From Candidatus Bathyarchaeota archaeon (GTDB taxonomy: Archaea; Thermoproteota; Bathyarchaeia; TCS64), in contig PBSW01000014.1 in the NCBI GenBank assembly GCA_002726865.1, positions 1 to 8,029 of the forward strand: DNA of 8,029 nt, read 5' to 3'. The notes below the pieces were generated by a model, which made no database searches, was not told the origin of the DNA, and saw only the letters and a list, made by a program, of their open reading frames with translations. A program made the translations under genes and the position numbers. Below, piece after piece: positions 1 to 4,857 of the stretch; within the stretch, counting starts at the first letter, position 1, and each line of letters starts with the position of its first letter.

Positions 1-66
1 CCAGAGGACTGCGGCACCAGCGCCCAGGCCGGATAGAGAGCGTGGGTTCAAATCCCATCCCCGGCA
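1..66 (+). tRNA. 3' part of a tRNA gene (isotype unresolved)
   Basis: The T-arm is clear: stem GTGGG (42-46), loop TTCAAAT (47-53), stem CCCAT (54-58), closing with one G-T pair. It is followed by the 3' acceptor strand CCCCGGC (59-65) and discriminator A (66). The matching 5' acceptor strand would be GCCGGGG, which is not in the window, so the gene begins before position 1. CCA is not encoded (CTT follows). I could not fold bases 1-41 into a normal anticodon arm: in standard numbering the anticodon-stem strands do not pair and U33 is missing. The gene may therefore contain an intron, common in archaeal tRNAs, or this may be a tRNA 3' fragment. Isotype is not assignable. Confidence 0.7.
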
Positions 67-75
67 CTTTCCACT

Positions 76-88
76 CCACCCACGGTGG
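76..88. repeat. Short hairpin downstream of the tRNA
   Basis: CCACC (76-80) and GGTGG (84-88) form a 5-bp stem with a CAC loop, ten bases after the tRNA end. It could influence 3' processing, but no T-tract follows directly, so I do not call it a terminator. Confidence 0.25.
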
Positions 89-163
89 CGAACTCGATGT
101 CAGCCTTATTATTGAGCGTCCATGGTGAATGCAGATCAACAGTGGAGATATAGTCCGACAGAG

Positions 164-175
164 TCGCGCGCGCGA
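164..175. repeat. 12-bp CG palindrome, intergenic
   Basis: TCGCGCGCGCGA is a perfect palindrome made of an alternating CG run. It lies 52 bases before the 3' end of the minus-strand GGT-like gene and about 100 bases past the tRNA. On the plus strand it is followed by a T-rich stretch (176-215), so it could contribute to transcription ending from the tRNA side. It is one of six GCGCGC-containing sites in the window, all intergenic. Confidence 0.6.
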
Positions 176-227
176 TCTTTATTATTTTACTGAAGGTTTT
201 CTCTGTTTTCGTAGTCTAGTAGATTTA

Positions 228-1889
228 CTAAAAACCTGCCGCTGTCCCCATACGGCGTGGGTCGGCGCTGCTGTTGAGCAAGCCGGTTTCTAGGTCACGC
301 CAATTGATTTGGAATGAACCCATGCTTGTATTATATGGTTCCAGTGGTCGCAGTAGGATCCCCATTCTAGCAAGGTCAGTTGAGACCTTCTTCGGAATTC
401 GGCTTTCGATCTCCAGTACGTAGTCGTCATAGAGGGGGAACATGCGCGGCATCACTGATGCCTCATAAGGATCCATGCCGTAATCAAGGATGCTAGTTAA
501 CACCTGCGGAATTGTTGCATAAACATAACCTGGGGTTCCAAGCCCCAGCCAAGGTTGGCCATCTAGCATTACAATGGTGCTGCCAATCATTGATCTCATC
601 CTGCCTCCCCCTGCGAACCACCCCTCCATGGGCGCAGCCATGGTGGTTTTAGCGTGGCTACCGATCATAGGCACGCCGCCCACTACTACGCCCGGTATAC
701 CTCCGGCTTGCCCTGTGTTCATCGACTGAGCCCAGTTGCCCTCCAAGTCGACAACGCTTAACTCGCAACTTCCGGAGGGTTGATTCTGGGCGTTTGTCGC
801 GACAGGGCTGATGCCACCTGCGGCTAGACCGGCGTCCCCCGCGATGATTCGTACATGTTCTCTCAGGTCCTTTTTGGGTCTGCTGTTCCATATAATGTCG
901 GCTATCATTGCATGGAATTCAGGCGATAACCACCTGTCTATCGGCACCTCGAATACTGCTGGATCACGTAGCATACCCAGTTCCCAATGGGCGTAGCGCA
1001 GTGCGTGGGCCATTACATAGAGTGCCTCAGCCGACTCTGTATAATGACCTAATGATTCAAGATCGAATTGCTTCAGAATACCAAGCACGATTGCAGTGAA
1101 AACTCCGGTTCGCTGAGGGGGATAATATTGAATTACCTCATGCCCGCGATGATCGTAGCGAAGTGGATCGACCCATTCCGGCGGGATCTCCGTCATTTGG
1201 GCCAAGTTAATTGGCCATCCAAGATTATTGGCGGCCGCCACGAAATGTTTCGCCCATTTCCCTTCTGTGAAATAGGTCGGTCCCTCAACCGCCAATCGTT
1301 GCAACGTTTCAGCCAAATCTGGATTTCGGAAATATTCACCCACATCCGGAAGGAATCCGTTCGGTGTGTATAGCGAACGGCCAGATGGAAAATACGTGTA
1401 GAGACGGAGATCAGCCTTTAGCGCGGCATACTCAAAAGATGACATAATATGACCCTTTTTTGCTGCTTTAATCGCAGGCTGGCATAAATAATCCCACGAT
1501 TTGCTGCTAAAGCGTTCATGTAACGCTGCCATTGAAGGCATGAAACCGGGAATACACGCGCATGGATTGTGGCCAGGCCCCGATAGATGAGATCCGGGTA
1601 GACCTGGAACAGGCCGGAAGGGAGGCAACCCGGGGACGAGTGTGCCTGAACCGTTTAGCTGATATGTACGGCCGGAGTCAGCCTCCCAATATAGAAATGA
1701 GACGCTGCCCGTATGATTTGTCATGTGAGGCTCCACCACGGCTTGTATCATGCTGCCGGCGATAGTGGCGTCCACAGCATTGCCGCCGTCTTTCATCACT
1801 TGTAACATTGTATCGGTAACACTGGCATGAGAGCTACTGCAAACTACACTTTTGTTCCGCACCACGGGCTTTGGTCCCATCTTTCCCAT
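228..1889 (-). CDS. Gamma-glutamyltranspeptidase-like Ntn-hydrolase (divergent active site)
   Basis: This 553-residue protein has the length and order of landmarks of the gamma-glutamyltransferase family, whose members self-cleave at a Thr and transfer or hydrolyse gamma-glutamyl groups. Visible family features are GGNAVDATIAG (35-45), AVVEPHMT (50-57), SVVDLEGN (378-385), MNTG (390-393), the GSTIVMLDGQPW strip (436-447), GTPG (451-454) and SILDYGMDPYEA (466-477). There is no signal peptide, so it is probably cytoplasmic. It departs from true GGT at key places: the catalytic TTHxSVVD motif reads SCELSVVD (374-381), so Ser374 takes the nucleophile position; the glycine-rich GIGGGG stretch is replaced by NHTGSVSF; and no Arg is seen where E. 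coli Arg114 binds the substrate carboxylate. The gene ends with TAG. The substrate is probably not an ordinary gamma-glutamyl peptide. Family call is firm, activity unknown. Confidence 0.88.
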   Translation of the reverse strand: MGKMGPKPVVRNKSVVCSSSHASVTDTMLQVMKDGGNAVDATIAGSMIQAVVEPHMTNHTGSVSFLYWEADSGRTYQLNGSGTLVPGLPPFRPVPGLPGSHLSGPGHNPCACIPGFMPSMAALHERFSSKSWDYLCQPAIKAAKKGHIMSSFEYAALKADLRLYTYFPSGRSLYTPNGFLPDVGEYFRNPDLAETLQRLAVEGPTYFTEGKWAKHFVAAANNLGWPINLAQMTEIPPEWVDPLRYDHRGHEVIQYYPPQRTGVFTAIVLGILKQFDLESLGHYTESAEALYVMAHALRYAHWELGMLRDPAVFEVPIDRWLSPEFHAMIADIIWNSRPKKDLREHVRIIAGDAGLAAGGISPVATNAQNQPSGSCELSVVDLEGNWAQSMNTGQAGGIPGVVVGGVPMIGSHAKTTMAAPMEGWFAGGGRMRSMIGSTIVMLDGQPWLGLGTPGYVYATIPQVLTSILDYGMDPYEASVMPRMFPLYDDYVLEIESRIPKKVSTDLARMGILLRPLEPYNTSMGSFQINWRDLETGLLNSSADPRRMGTAAGF

Positions 1890-1916
1890 AGATGCTCTGG
1901 TGATGATTTTCCCCCC

Positions 1917-1924
1917 CTATAATT
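1917..1924 (-). promoter_or_regulatory. Possible TATA box of the GGT-like gene
   Basis: On the minus strand AATTATAG ends 27 bases before the ATG at 1889. An archaeal TATA box lies about 26 bases before the transcript start, so this would give a very short leader. A run of seven G (1911-1917) lies between the TATA-like box and the start codon, and no well-spaced Shine-Dalgarno is seen. Confidence 0.3.
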
Positions 1925-2005
1925 GATATCCTCTATGCATTTAGGGTTTGCATGAACCTAGCTCTGAAGCAATAGTATGCGTACCTTTTGCATGAGCTAC
2001 CCAAC

Positions 2006-2023
2006 TCACCTTTAAAGGGGTGA
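2006..2023. promoter_or_regulatory. Operator-like inverted repeat TCACC-N8-GGTGA
   Basis: Arms TCACC (2006-2010) and GGTGA (2019-2023) flank TTTAAAGG, and the centre CCTTTAAAGG (2009-2018) is itself a perfect 10-bp palindrome. This two-fold symmetric shape is typical of a dimeric repressor site. It sits 117-134 bases before the GGT-like start codon. No regulator gene is visible in the window. Confidence 0.3.
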
Positions 2024-2262
2024 CCATAGTTCCTCATTAATAACCCCACGTTCCGTTTTTTGCACAGTAATCACGCCAAATAAGGCTAATCTGACAAGGG
2101 GATAGCGCGTATTAGTGACGAGAACCTATTTCCCTTAGATTTATTTTAGAACCGCTTTCACGGGCTGGGATTTTTCTAGTAATGAATTTTGTCTTTAAGA
2201 TTCAGAAAAAATTGGATCAAGATCAATATTCTTAGATTACTCCTTAGTTCTTGAAGGGGGCT

Positions 2263-2268
2263 GCGCGC
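2263..2268. repeat. GCGCGC intergenic site
   Basis: The context is TGCGCGCGA within otherwise AT-rich DNA, about 215 bases before the ferredoxin-domain gene. It belongs to the intergenic CG-run set. ACGCGT at 2320-2325 is a further CG-rich palindrome close by. Confidence 0.5.
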
Positions 2269-2469
2269 GATGAGATATATTCATCAGCAATCATTTTTAA
2301 CTTAATATTGCCCGCGCATACGCGTAAAAGTAGTATTTGATTCCGTTCTCTTTGATTTTATCACCCCTTTGACAATTTTCACTCCATTGGGCATTACAAG
2401 CAAATTCTTTTACATCTCCTGAACCTCTCTGGAAAAGAACAGCGTCCGAATCACTTGTAACTGAACCAG

Positions 2470-2473
2470 GGGA
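2470..2473 (+). promoter_or_regulatory. Ribosome binding site deciding the TTG start
   Basis: GGGGA (2469/2470-2473) lies eight bases before TTG 2482. The nearby ATG at 2474 is in another frame and reaches a stop after three codons, so the TTG is the credible start. Confidence 0.45.
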
Positions 2474-2481
2474 ATGTCGAT

Positions 2482-3297
2482 TTGAATATCAATGAGAAAA
2501 AGTGTGTGGGATGTGGCAATTGCCACGCCGTTTGCGTCATGGGGGCTATCTCATTAAACCTCAACGGGAAATCTGTTGTCAATCAGGACAACTGTGTTGA
2601 GTGCTCCACCTGCTACCGGACCCTGAAGGATGAGGGGTATACTACCTCTCTTATGAGAGCCGTGCGTAGCGTTCTATCCCTCTTCCACCTCCAGTACATG
2701 GCTCCAGTGGACGTCTGCCCCACTGGAGCCCTAGAGCCCCCCAAGCTCGAGTATCCCAGGAACCTCCGGGCCACGTTTAGCGACCCCACTGTGGTCCACC
2801 CAGAGACCGGGATAGGCGGCCGGGGCACCGAGGAAATTAAGACCAACGACGTCACAGGTCGACTGGGACCCGGGGAGGCGGGCATCGTGGTAGAGCTAGG
2901 GCGCCCCGGGACTGGCGCCTACTTTCGGGATGTCCAGACGGTCGCTATGGCCCTTGCTCCCCTGGCGCCCGAGTTTGAGCCCAACAACCCGGTGACCCAG
3001 CTCATGGAAGACCTTGTTACAGGGAAGTTAAGGGGGGAGGTCCTTGATGAGAAGGTTATATCTGCGATTATTGAGGCGAAGACCATCCTAGAGAGGATCC
3101 CTGATTACCTCAGTGCCCTCCAGGCCGTCCAGAGCGAGATCGACACCGTCTTTAGCGTTGCCGTTGCATCCCGGTGCCTCCCCGACGGCTCAGTCCCCCA
3201 CCAGAGATGGGTGGCGGAGGCGGGATACTCTCTCTCTCCCAACGGGAAGACCAATCTAGGGCTAGGCCGTCCACTGCACAGGGATGTATTGACGTGA
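2482..3297 (+). CDS. Ferredoxin-domain (2x[4Fe-4S]) protein of unknown function
   Basis: This 271-residue protein starts with TTG. GGGGA eight bases upstream serves as ribosome binding site, and a later start at Met20 would remove the first cluster ligands. Cluster I ligands are Cys8, 11, 14, 18 (CxxCxxCxxxC). Cluster II ligands are Cys38, 41, 44 and, after 34 residues, Cys79 in CPTGAL. Normally three residues separate the last two, so about 31 residues containing a hydrophobic helix-like stretch (SLMRAVRSVLSLFHLQYM) appear inserted. After residue 85 comes a roughly 185-residue domain with GGRGTEEIKTND (111-122) and VELGRPGTGAYFRD (136-149), ending in PNGKTNLGLGRPL. I recall similar uncharacterised 4Fe-4S proteins in anaerobes with an uninterrupted second cluster, but cannot verify this here. 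It likely passes electrons to or from a partner; the next gene, overlapping by four bases, is the obvious candidate. Confidence 0.85.
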   Translation: MNINEKKCVGCGNCHAVCVMGAISLNLNGKSVVNQDNCVECSTCYRTLKDEGYTTSLMRAVRSVLSLFHLQYMAPVDVCPTGALEPPKLEYPRNLRATFSDPTVVHPETGIGGRGTEEIKTNDVTGRLGPGEAGIVVELGRPGTGAYFRDVQTVAMALAPLAPEFEPNNPVTQLMEDLVTGKLRGEVLDEKVISAIIEAKTILERIPDYLSALQAVQSEIDTVFSVAVASRCLPDGSVPHQRWVAEAGYSLSPNGKTNLGLGRPLHRDVLT

Positions 3298-3926
3298 CCA
3301 ACACGCTTCACAGGCAGGGAACGGTCGAGGAGCTCAAGAAGGACTATGTAATCTTCACTACTACGGCAAAGGGGATCAACAGGAAGGGCTCCGGGGCTAA
3401 GATCCGGGAGTTCCTCCGCATTTGCCAAAAATACGATCCTGTAAACACTGGGAGCAGTAAGAAAGGAAACATCTTCAAAGATGACATTAATATTGATGAG
3501 CTGATTTCTAGCCTTGGAGATGGCGCCACATCAGCCGCAGTCTTCACTAGCCTTGATTCCCTAAAAAGTGTCATCGCCGAACTTATCGAGGCTGATCTCG
3601 GAATATCAATTAATGTCAGCGGGCTCCTTGATGAAGTCCAAGAGTGCTGCAGAACCAGGGGAAAAGACCGGCACAGTGTCGAGCAATCCCTCGGGTTCTG
3701 GGGGGCCAAAGACCGCCTCCCTGAGAGGGACGTGCTCACCATAAACACTCTCTGCGGCCATGGACTTGTCTCCTTTAACTTCATTCGTAAGATGATCGAC
3801 TACATCAAGATGCGCAGGCTCACCCCTGCAGAGGCCGCCAAGATCATGGGCAAATCCTGCGAGTGCGCAGTCTTTAACACAGCCCGCGCTGAAGACCTGC
3901 TGAAGAAGATGCTGTTGGACCCGTGA
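3294..3926 (+). CDS. Conserved-looking Cys/His protein, translationally coupled to the ferredoxin-domain gene
   Basis: The start is GTG at 3294, overlapping the TGA of the previous gene in GTGA, the classic layout for translational coupling; AGGGATG lies about eight bases upstream. An earlier ATG at 3174 is rejected because it would overlap the conserved end of the preceding protein and add a Pro/Gly-rich stretch. The product is 210 residues, soluble, with no membrane segment. It carries CGHG (154-157) and CEC (189-191), with further Cys at 44 and in CC (118-119), plus His127. These could bind a metal or Fe-S cluster. The C-terminal half (LGFWGAKDRLPERDVL; LVSFNFIRKMIDYIK; LTPAEAAKIM) is well organised and looks like a conserved domain, but I cannot name a function. 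It probably works with the ferredoxin-domain protein as a redox or metal-handling pair. Confidence 0.82.
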   Translation: MTNTLHRQGTVEELKKDYVIFTTTAKGINRKGSGAKIREFLRICQKYDPVNTGSSKKGNIFKDDINIDELISSLGDGATSAAVFTSLDSLKSVIAELIEADLGISINVSGLLDEVQECCRTRGKDRHSVEQSLGFWGAKDRLPERDVLTINTLCGHGLVSFNFIRKMIDYIKMRRLTPAEAAKIMGKSCECAVFNTARAEDLLKKMLLDP

Positions 3927-3929
3927 TCG

Positions 3930-3980
3930 TTTTTAAATCCCCTTCCCGGGACTAAATTAGACATCTCGTTTCTTCTTTTT
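3930..3980 (+). terminator. T-tract terminator after the ferredoxin gene pair
   Basis: TTTTT (3930-3934) begins four bases after the stop codon, and a second tract TTTCTTCTTTTT lies at 3969-3980. Archaeal RNA polymerase stops at such T-runs without needing a hairpin. The second run directly precedes a CG run. Confidence 0.5.
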
Positions 3981-3981
3981 G

Positions 3982-4047
3982 AGCGCGCGCGGGAAAGGAT
4001 AGCCTTCATCTATCCCTCAGGTATGTAGAAATTAAGCTGCGCGCTTA
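3982..4047. repeat. CG-run inverted repeat enclosing a hairpin
   Basis: AGCGCGC (3982-3988; the CG run continues to 3991) is matched by GCGCGCT (4039-4045). Inside, GGATAG (3997-4002) pairs with CTATCC (4010-4015) across a seven-base loop. The right arm also lies in its own hairpin, TAAGC (4033-4037) / GCTTA (4043-4047), so two alternative folds are possible. It could be a structured RNA, a boundary element or a protein-binding site in the gap before the DinB-like gene. Confidence 0.45.
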
Positions 4048-4083
4048 TTATCCATCCCTAACCTTCTTACACTATAGAACGAC

Positions 4084-4098
4084 CGAAAGTGCTTTAGA
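4084..4098 (+). promoter_or_regulatory. Possible archaeal promoter (BRE plus TATA-like) for the DinB-like gene
   Basis: CGAAA (4084-4088) resembles a TFB recognition element and is followed by the TATA-like TTTAGA (4093-4098). The ATG lies 31 bases later, which would leave a leader of only a few bases. That fits the lack of a good Shine-Dalgarno. CTATAGAA at 4072-4079 is an alternative TATA box. Confidence 0.28.
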
Positions 4099-4128
4099 CC
4101 GAGGTTCTCGAATTGGAATCTGAACTAC

Positions 4129-4617
4129 ATGGACCTTTACCATCAAATTCCTCCGTATCCCAATGCCTTGTCTGGAACCACAATACTTGTCCGCCTCCTT
4201 GACGGACTAGGGTTCCGCCTCCGTTGGTCGACAGAAGGTCTCAGCGATGAGGATTACGGCTTTAGACCGGCCCCCGACTGCATGAGCATCGAGGAGCTTG
4301 TAAGGCATATTTGGACTCTCGTAAACTGGATGTGCCTATCATCTGGTGTCGGCGGCTTCAAGCAAGGAGACCATATAACCATCACTCGGAGGCGCGTATT
4401 GGAAATGATCTATGCCCTGAGAGGGACCTTGATCCTTATGAGCGATGAGGACCTGAAGGGAGTGACCATCAAGGGGAGACCCTTCTGGTATATCCTCAAC
4501 GGTCCCATCTCAGACGCCTTCACCCACGTGGGTCAGATCAACTCCTTCAGGAGGCTTGCGGGCAACTCCACGCCGAACGCCAATGTTTTCACCGGCACAC
4601 CTCCTGACGGCAGCTAA
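4129..4617 (+). CDS. DinB-like four-helix-bundle protein
   Basis: This 162-residue protein has the length of the DinB/YfiT-like superfamily of metal-binding four-helix bundles, whose members include thiol-dependent S-transferases and many proteins of unknown role. Visible landmarks are an early helix (TTILVRLLDGLGFRLRW, 17-33), EELVRHIWTLVNWM (55-68) with a likely ligand His60, and DAFTHVGQINSFRRLAG (129-145) with His133. The usual C-terminal pair HxxxH reads D129xxxH133, so the metal triad would be His-Asp-His. The ATG is the first start after an in-frame stop at 4075. The gene stands alone, flanked on both sides by CG-run inverted repeats. It is probably cytoplasmic. The superfamily call is good; the specific reaction and thiol partner are unknown, and a SOS role should not be read from the name. 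Confidence 0.82.
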   Translation: MDLYHQIPPYPNALSGTTILVRLLDGLGFRLRWSTEGLSDEDYGFRPAPDCMSIEELVRHIWTLVNWMCLSSGVGGFKQGDHITITRRRVLEMIYALRGTLILMSDEDLKGVTIKGRPFWYILNGPISDAFTHVGQINSFRRLAGNSTPNANVFTGTPPDGS

Positions 4618-4635
4618 GGCTTACCGGCAACGATG

Positions 4636-4739
4636 ACTCGCGCGCGAATAGTCGAAGCTTACAGCACAATAAATCACAAAAAAATTATGTTTAAGAGGTT
4701 TTTTCGAAGGTTTCTTAATGTATGATGACGCGCGCGAGT
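4636..4739. repeat. 11-bp CG-run inverted repeat spanning 104 bases
   Basis: ACTCGCGCGCG (4636-4646) is the exact reverse complement of CGCGCGCGAGT (4729-4739). The 82 bases between are AT-rich, with weak inner pairings (TCGAA with TTCGA, AAAAAA with TTTTTT). The left arm also lies within a 10-bp palindrome TCGCGCGCGA (4638-4647). It starts 19 bases after the DinB-like stop codon. It may be a structured 3' end, an independent small RNA, or DNA that extrudes a cruciform. Confidence 0.5.
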
Positions 4740-4853
4740 GGGCAACGCGATCACCTCACATTCATGGCCTCCGCCGTCATGCTCCTCAAGGCGGAGTTAG
4801 ACCTTAATGTTTTAGTTATCTTTAACTACTTCATTGTGAATACCCGGCCGTGA
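4722..4853 (+). CDS. Candidate small ORF (43 aa) ending 4 bases before the MFS start
   Basis: ATG ATG at 4722/4725 opens a 43-codon frame closed by TGA at 4851-4853, leaving four bases before the TTG of the transporter. The middle and end are hydrophobic (MASAVMLLKAELDLNVLVIF), so it could be a single-span membrane peptide or a leader peptide coupled to the transporter. Against it: its first codons run through the CG repeat, and AAGG lies too far upstream for a good ribosome binding site. It may be chance. Confidence 0.18.
   Translation: MMTRASGQRDHLTFMASAVMLLKAELDLNVLVIFNYFIVNTRP
4769..4796. repeat. 7-bp hairpin in the MFS upstream region
   Basis: CTCCGCC (4769-4775) pairs with GGCGGAG (4790-4796) over a 14-base loop, followed by a T-rich stretch (TTAGACC...GTTTTAG). 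It lies about 60 bases before the MFS start codon and could act as a weak terminator of upstream transcription or as a leader structure. Confidence 0.3.
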
Positions 4854-4857
4854 TTTA

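Larger units (their letters stand above)
1890..2481. other. 592-bp divergent intergenic region, AT-rich, no gene seen
   Basis: This gap separates the divergent GGT-like and ferredoxin-domain genes. The longest ATG ORF I noted is only 12 codons, so it is probably regulatory or decayed sequence. It holds a 9-bp direct repeat TTTGCATGA (1947-1955 and 1987-1995, 40 bases apart); an operator-like palindrome TCACC-N8-GGTGA (2006-2023); a 10-mer TCACCCCTTT in the same orientation upstream of both genes (minus strand 2014-2023, plus strand 2361-2370); a GCGCGC site (2263-2268); and an ACGCGT palindrome (2320-2325). Confidence 0.5.

Noticed and set aside
1068..1373. 101-codon plus-strand ORF inside the GGT-like gene
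   Set aside because: It is antisense to a gene with clear family motifs throughout.
2369..2397. Bacterial-type promoter: TTGACA, 17 bases, then CATTAC
   Set aside because: The -10 hexamer is poor and other signals point to archaeal transcription.
3174..3293. N-terminal extension of the CGHG/CEC gene from ATG 3174
   Set aside because: It would overlap 124 bases of the preceding gene's conserved C-terminus and adds a low-complexity Pro/Gly stretch. GTG 3294 gives a coupled 4-base overlap.
3344..3784. 146-codon minus-strand ORF
   Set aside because: It is a shadow of the coupled plus-strand gene: Ser/Leu-rich and without recognisable structure.
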